Source: Lysobacterales bacterium (GTDB taxonomy: Bacteria > Pseudomonadota > Gammaproteobacteria > Xanthomonadales > SZUA-36). Taken from it: a DNA stretch of 24,504 nt. The translations under genes and the position numbers were made by a program. Of this stretch, positions 22,501 to 24,504 are shown one piece after another (position 1 is the stretch's first letter; each line of letters begins with the position of its first letter). Where the stretch lies: positions 1-24,504 of the forward strand of contig JAKITM010000030.1 of the NCBI GenBank assembly GCA_021648045.1, in the 5' to 3' direction. The notes beneath the pieces were generated by a model. It was not told the origin of the DNA. It saw only the letters and a program-made list of their open reading frames with translations, and did no database searches.

Positions 22501-22981
22501 AAATTCGCTTCAAGGCAGCTTTATTATTGAAGAGCTAACCGAATTGGTAGAAGAAGCGGTATATGCTGAATTTGAGAGAATATCTGATCGTGGTGGTGTT
22601 TTGGGTGCTATGGATACCATGTATCAACGCGGCAAGATTCAAGCAGAGTCGATGCTGTATGAACACAAAAAACATGATGGTAGCCTGCCGATTATCGGCG
22701 TGAATACATTTCTAGATGCGAACGCTGACAAACCAGCAGCTGAACCTGCAGAGCTGGCTCGTTCTACCGCTGCTGAGAAAAACGCGCAGGTTTTTGCGGT
22801 AGAAGCGTTCAGGACAGTGAATCAGGCTGACAGTGCAGCGTTGTTGTATGCATTGGCGCATACTGCCCGCCAACGGGAAAATACTTTTGCCATGCTGATG
22901 GAGGTGGCCAAGTCTTGCTCGTTAGGGCAGATGTCGAACACGCTGTACTCTGTGGGTGGGGAATATCGGCGTAATATGTGA
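19538..22981 (+). CDS. icmF: Fused isobutyryl-CoA mutase with G-protein chaperone
   Basis: Adenosylcobalamin-dependent interconversion of isobutyryl-CoA and butyryl-CoA; family members also slowly interconvert isovaleryl-CoA and pivalyl-CoA. The 1147-residue protein has the IcmF order. First comes a B12-binding domain (about 20-150; DGHDAAIN at 30-37 with the cobalt-ligand-type His32, SSYQGGHNEY at 77-86, GGGG at 107-110). Next is a MeaB-like GTPase (about 200-420; P-loop GTGGAGKSS at 209-217, ETAGIGQSD at 302-310, NKYD at 349-352). The mutase TIM barrel fills the rest (YYPFTAGLFPYRR at 587-599, SGYHIAEAGANPIS at 829-842, C-terminal SVGGEYRRNM). Phe595 fits the isobutyryl type rather than methylmalonyl-CoA mutase. 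Somewhat longer than typical IcmF (about 1090). GGAG lies 8 bases before ATG. Divergent from the leucine operon, sharing its control region. Confidence 0.95.
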   Translation: MSRTAAKPSDVQTKPELRPLRFVTAASLFDGHDAAINIMRRLIQAQGGEVIHLGHNRSVDEIVTAAIQEDADAIAISSYQGGHNEYFRYMVDCLRERGAGHILIFAGGGGTITLQEIAELQNYGVERIYHPHDGLSLGLVEMIEDLVARSRKAQQPLAVPGQVSLDDDHSIATMISAIENDGFGDAELKLKRKAWAAVDSQAAVVGITGTGGAGKSSLTDELLNRFQQYFPEKRIAVLAVDPTRRRSGGALLGDRIRMNSLRHGNIYMRSMATRRQHRATSAMLRDIIAFLKASGFDLVLVETAGIGQSDSEIVDLVDFPMYVMTSDFGAASQLEKIDMLDFAKLVVLNKYDRRGAEDALRDIRKQWKRNNLAFDMPDEQVPVYPTIASQFNDPGLSWMFANLCRLLQESLELPLADWQPKIDTRIKAPRETVLIPAARQRYLAEITENGRAIKLTIERQIEAAGTLQSLYIALQMLEDNALPDQLASYLPEQIAASADASLKTLRERYNEALHELSGESLQLLREWPSRKAQARTDQFSYMVRNREITGANFVESLSALKIPKLGLPAYTDWGSVLRFLLTENLPGYYPFTAGLFPYRRAGEDPTRMFAGEGTPERTNRRFHLLAAGQPTARLSTAFDSVTLYGEDPHLRPDIFGKVGNSGVSIATLDDMKKLYSGFDLCAPTTSVSMTINGPAPMILAFYMNTAIDQQVEKHLKDNNQWEAAEKTINSLLGSGSRPEYLGKLPSTNDGLGLAMLGVTGDQLVDSETYKRIREQTLKTVRGTVQADILKEDQAQNTCIFATEFALRMMGDIQQFFVDNQIGNFYSVSISGYHIAEAGANPISQLAFTLSNGFTIVEYYLARGMKVDDFAGNLSFFFSNGMDAEYAVIGRVARRIWARAMRERFGASERSQKLKYHIQTSGRSLHAQEIQFNDIRTTLQALYALYDNCNSLHTNAYDEAITTPTEESVRRAVAIQLIINRELGLNVCENSLQGSFIIEELTELVEEAVYAEFERISDRGGVLGAMDTMYQRGKIQAESMLYEHKKHDGSLPIIGVNTFLDANADKPAAEPAELARSTAAEKNAQVFAVEAFRTVNQADSAALLYALAHTARQRENTFAMLMEVAKSCSLGQMSNTLYSVGGEYRRNM

Positions 22982-22990
22982 TCACATATT
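22973..22990. repeat. Perfect 18-base palindrome spanning the icmF stop codon
   Basis: AATATGTGATCACATATT equals its own reverse complement and includes the last codons and TGA stop of icmF. It could bind a dimeric protein or form a cruciform, but with no loop it is a poor RNA hairpin and no T-run follows. Confidence 0.7.
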
Positions 22991-23017
22991 TGCCCCAGAA
23001 CTGCGAGCAAAAGAAGA

Positions 23018-23084
23018 ATGCGGTTCATCTGCATGATGAGATCATTACACAGAAAAGGGGGGGAACCTGTGCGATGAACCGCAT
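23018..23084. repeat. Long inverted repeat between convergent icmF and the reductase gene
   Basis: Perfect 12-base arms ATGCGGTTCATC (23018-23029) and GATGAACCGCAT (23073-23084) enclose 43 bases. Inside are further pairings (CACAG with CTGTG, and ATGAT-gag-ATCAT) and a run of seven G. The whole can fold as one branched hairpin. Function is unknown: factor-dependent or T-less terminator, small RNA, or remnant of a miniature element. The rest of the 165-base gap shows no gene. Confidence 0.7.
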
Positions 23085-23146
23085 ACCATTAATAATAGTA
23101 GGTTTTGCCGAAACTTCAAGCTATTTTTCAAAAAAACCAGTTCTTT

Positions 23147-24178
23147 CTAGTCTTTTTTAACCCCCAGCCGTTCCTGCATAAGCGCACTTGTGGTGGTGTA
23201 TTGCAGATTAACTCGTTTGCCAGGCTCTAGGTAGGACTTGATCGCAAAGGCGGCTAAAGCGGCTTCGTGGAAACCACTGAGGATCAATTTTTTCTTGCCG
23301 GGGTAAGTGTTGATATCACCTACAGCATAAATGCCGGGCTCGCTGGTCTGGAATTTTTCTGTATCTACAGGTAGTTGCCGTTTGGCTATTTCGAGTCCCC
23401 AGTTAGCAATCGGACCAAGATTAGGGGAGAGTCCCCAGAATACTAATACTGAATCAATATCCAGGGTTTCTTTGGTTTTGTCCGGCAGTTGTAAATTCAG
23501 TGCGCTGAGGTTTTCATCGGTAGGTTCAAGACCGGTTACATGCGCGCAGTATTGGCTAACTTTACCCTCGGCAACCAAAGCCAGCATTTTGTTGACTGAG
23601 GCGGGTTGGGCTCGGTAGTCGGTGCGTCTGTGGATGAGCGAAATATGTTCGGCATTAGCTGCGAGTTCCAGCACCCAGTCTAGTGCTGAATCACCACCAC
23701 CAAGAATTGCTAGTTTTTTTCCGGCAAAAGCAGATTTGTCGCTGACTTTATAATTGATTTGCGTGCCTTCAAACTGGTCGGCATGCAAAATCCGTAAGCG
23801 GCGTGGCTGAAAAGGCCCCAATCCGGCGGCAATAATAATTACAGCACAGTCAAATTGTGTGCCGTGGCTGGTTTTTACTAAAAAACGTTGATCCGCTTGT
23901 TTTTCGACCGCACTAACCATTTGTTGCAGGTGAAATTCAGGCTTAAACGGGGCGATCTGCAGCAACAGTTTGTCGATCAATTCCTGCGCACCAATTTTCG
24001 GATAGGCGGGAATGTCATAGATCGGTTTTTCCGGATAAAGCTCAGCACACTGTCCACCAACCTGTGGCAGCGCGTCAATTACATGGGTTTTAATATCGAG
24101 CAAGCCGAGTTCGAAAACCTGGAACAGGCCAACCGGGCCGGCACCGATAATCAGGACATCAGTTTTAATCGGTTTCAT
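23147..24178 (-). CDS. Ferredoxin--NADP reductase, type 2 (thioredoxin-reductase-like)
   Basis: A 343-residue flavoprotein that exchanges electrons between NADPH and ferredoxin or flavodoxin. The FAD site is IIGAGPVGL at 10-18, followed by DALPQVGGQCAELYPEKPIYDIPAYP (split here as residues 35-60), a string typical of YumC-like reductases. The NADPH site is GGGDSALDW at 160-168, with HRRTDYRA near 183-190. GDINTYPGKKKLILSGFHEA is the C-terminal FAD segment. The CxxC pair of true thioredoxin reductases is absent, which separates it from TrxB. It converges on icmF and diverges from ung across a 104-base gap. No direct link to the leucine or mevalonate genes is visible, although HMG-CoA reductase draws on the same NADPH pool. 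Confidence 0.92.
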   Translation of the reverse strand: MKPIKTDVLIIGAGPVGLFQVFELGLLDIKTHVIDALPQVGGQCAELYPEKPIYDIPAYPKIGAQELIDKLLLQIAPFKPEFHLQQMVSAVEKQADQRFLVKTSHGTQFDCAVIIIAAGLGPFQPRRLRILHADQFEGTQINYKVSDKSAFAGKKLAILGGGDSALDWVLELAANAEHISLIHRRTDYRAQPASVNKMLALVAEGKVSQYCAHVTGLEPTDENLSALNLQLPDKTKETLDIDSVLVFWGLSPNLGPIANWGLEIAKRQLPVDTEKFQTSEPGIYAVGDINTYPGKKKLILSGFHEAALAAFAIKSYLEPGKRVNLQYTTTSALMQERLGVKKD

Positions 24179-24282
24179 CTGTATACTTATCCATTTAAGA
24201 TTGATAGCTAGGATATGCTAAAACAATTTGATCTGCAGGAAAAATACACGCTACGACTGAGATTGGCTTAACACGAGGTTGG

Positions 24283-24504
24283 ATGCAGCACCTCGGCGCT
24301 GAGTTCGAGCAGAATTATATGCGTGAACTGCGCGCGTTTCTGCTTCAGCGGAAACACGCGGGGGCAGGGATTTTTCCTCCTGTGACAAAAATTTTCAATG
24401 CGCTAAACACTACAGCCTTTGAGGATGTGAAAGTGGTGATTATCGGGCAGGACCCTTACCATGGCCCGGGGCAGGCGCACGGTTTATCATTTTCTGTCCC
24501 TGCG
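24283..24504 (+). CDS. ung: Uracil-DNA glycosylase, family 1 (N-terminal 74 codons, runs off window)
   Basis: Removes uracil from DNA as the first step of base excision repair. The visible part contains IFPPVTKIFNAL and VVIIGQDPYHGPGQAHGLSF, the water-activating motif of family 1 with catalytic Asp57 (E. coli D64), so the family is certain. The start is set at ATG 24283, with GAGG just upstream; codons before it remain open back to a TGA near 24229, but no other usual start codon is seen there. The protein is slightly shorter at the N-terminus than E. coli Ung. The 104-base gap 24179-24282 to the divergent reductase holds no recognised element. Confidence 0.9.
   Translation, partial: MQHLGAEFEQNYMRELRAFLLQRKHAGAGIFPPVTKIFNALNTTAFEDVKVVIIGQDPYHGPGQAHGLSFSVPA

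Noticed and set aside
22973..22990. CRP-binding site at TGTGATCACA
   Set aside because: A CRP site needs TGTGA and TCACA separated by six bases; here they abut, and the position is the end of a gene.
23147..24178. Thioredoxin reductase
   Set aside because: The redox CxxC motif is missing and the sequence has the signatures of type-2 ferredoxin-NADP reductases.

Overview
The window looks like chromosomal DNA of a heterotrophic, probably marine gammaproteobacterium (Cellvibrionales/Spongiibacteraceae-like). This is inferred from protein flavour (type-2 ferredoxin-NADP reductase, DUF3011 protein, LiuABCDE set, IcmF) and moderate GC; the taxon is not proven by anything here. It contains 20 genes, 18 complete and one cut off at each end. 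No rRNA, tRNA, CRISPR array or transposase was seen.

Region 1 (1-4463, minus strand) is a compact mevalonate operon, in transcription order mvaD, phosphomevalonate kinase, a class II HMG-CoA reductase fused to mevalonate kinase in one 774-residue protein, and a Nudix-type isopentenyl diphosphate isomerase that starts at TTG and runs off the window. It covers every step from HMG-CoA to DMAPP. HMG-CoA synthase (mvaS) is absent from the window.

Region 2 (4464-8849) is mixed. It holds a secreted SAM-methyltransferase-like protein, a bidirectional terminator, a secreted DUF3011 protein, ispA (farnesyl diphosphate synthase, which uses the product of region 1), and an AT-rich, translationally coupled polysaccharide deacetylase/sulfotransferase pair that looks acquired.

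Region 3 (8951-19191, minus strand) is a long branched-chain amino acid operon: leucine dehydrogenase, isovaleryl-CoA dehydrogenase, thiolase, methylcrotonyl-CoA carboxylase beta, methylglutaconyl-CoA hydratase, methylcrotonyl-CoA carboxylase alpha, HMG-CoA lyase, an HSD10-like dehydrogenase and a small YbjN-like protein. Divergent from it is icmF (fused isobutyryl-CoA mutase). The shared 346-base intergenic region carries a promoter candidate overlapped by a 24-base inverted repeat, and a long 5' leader.

Region 4 (22982-24504) has a structured convergent intergenic region, a type-2 ferredoxin-NADP reductase and the start of ung.

The main idea is that the leucine operon ends in HMG-CoA and the mevalonate operon begins with it. 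Together they could form a leucine-to-isoprenoid route that needs no HMG-CoA synthase, with HMG-CoA lyase and the fused reductase-kinase competing at the branch point.
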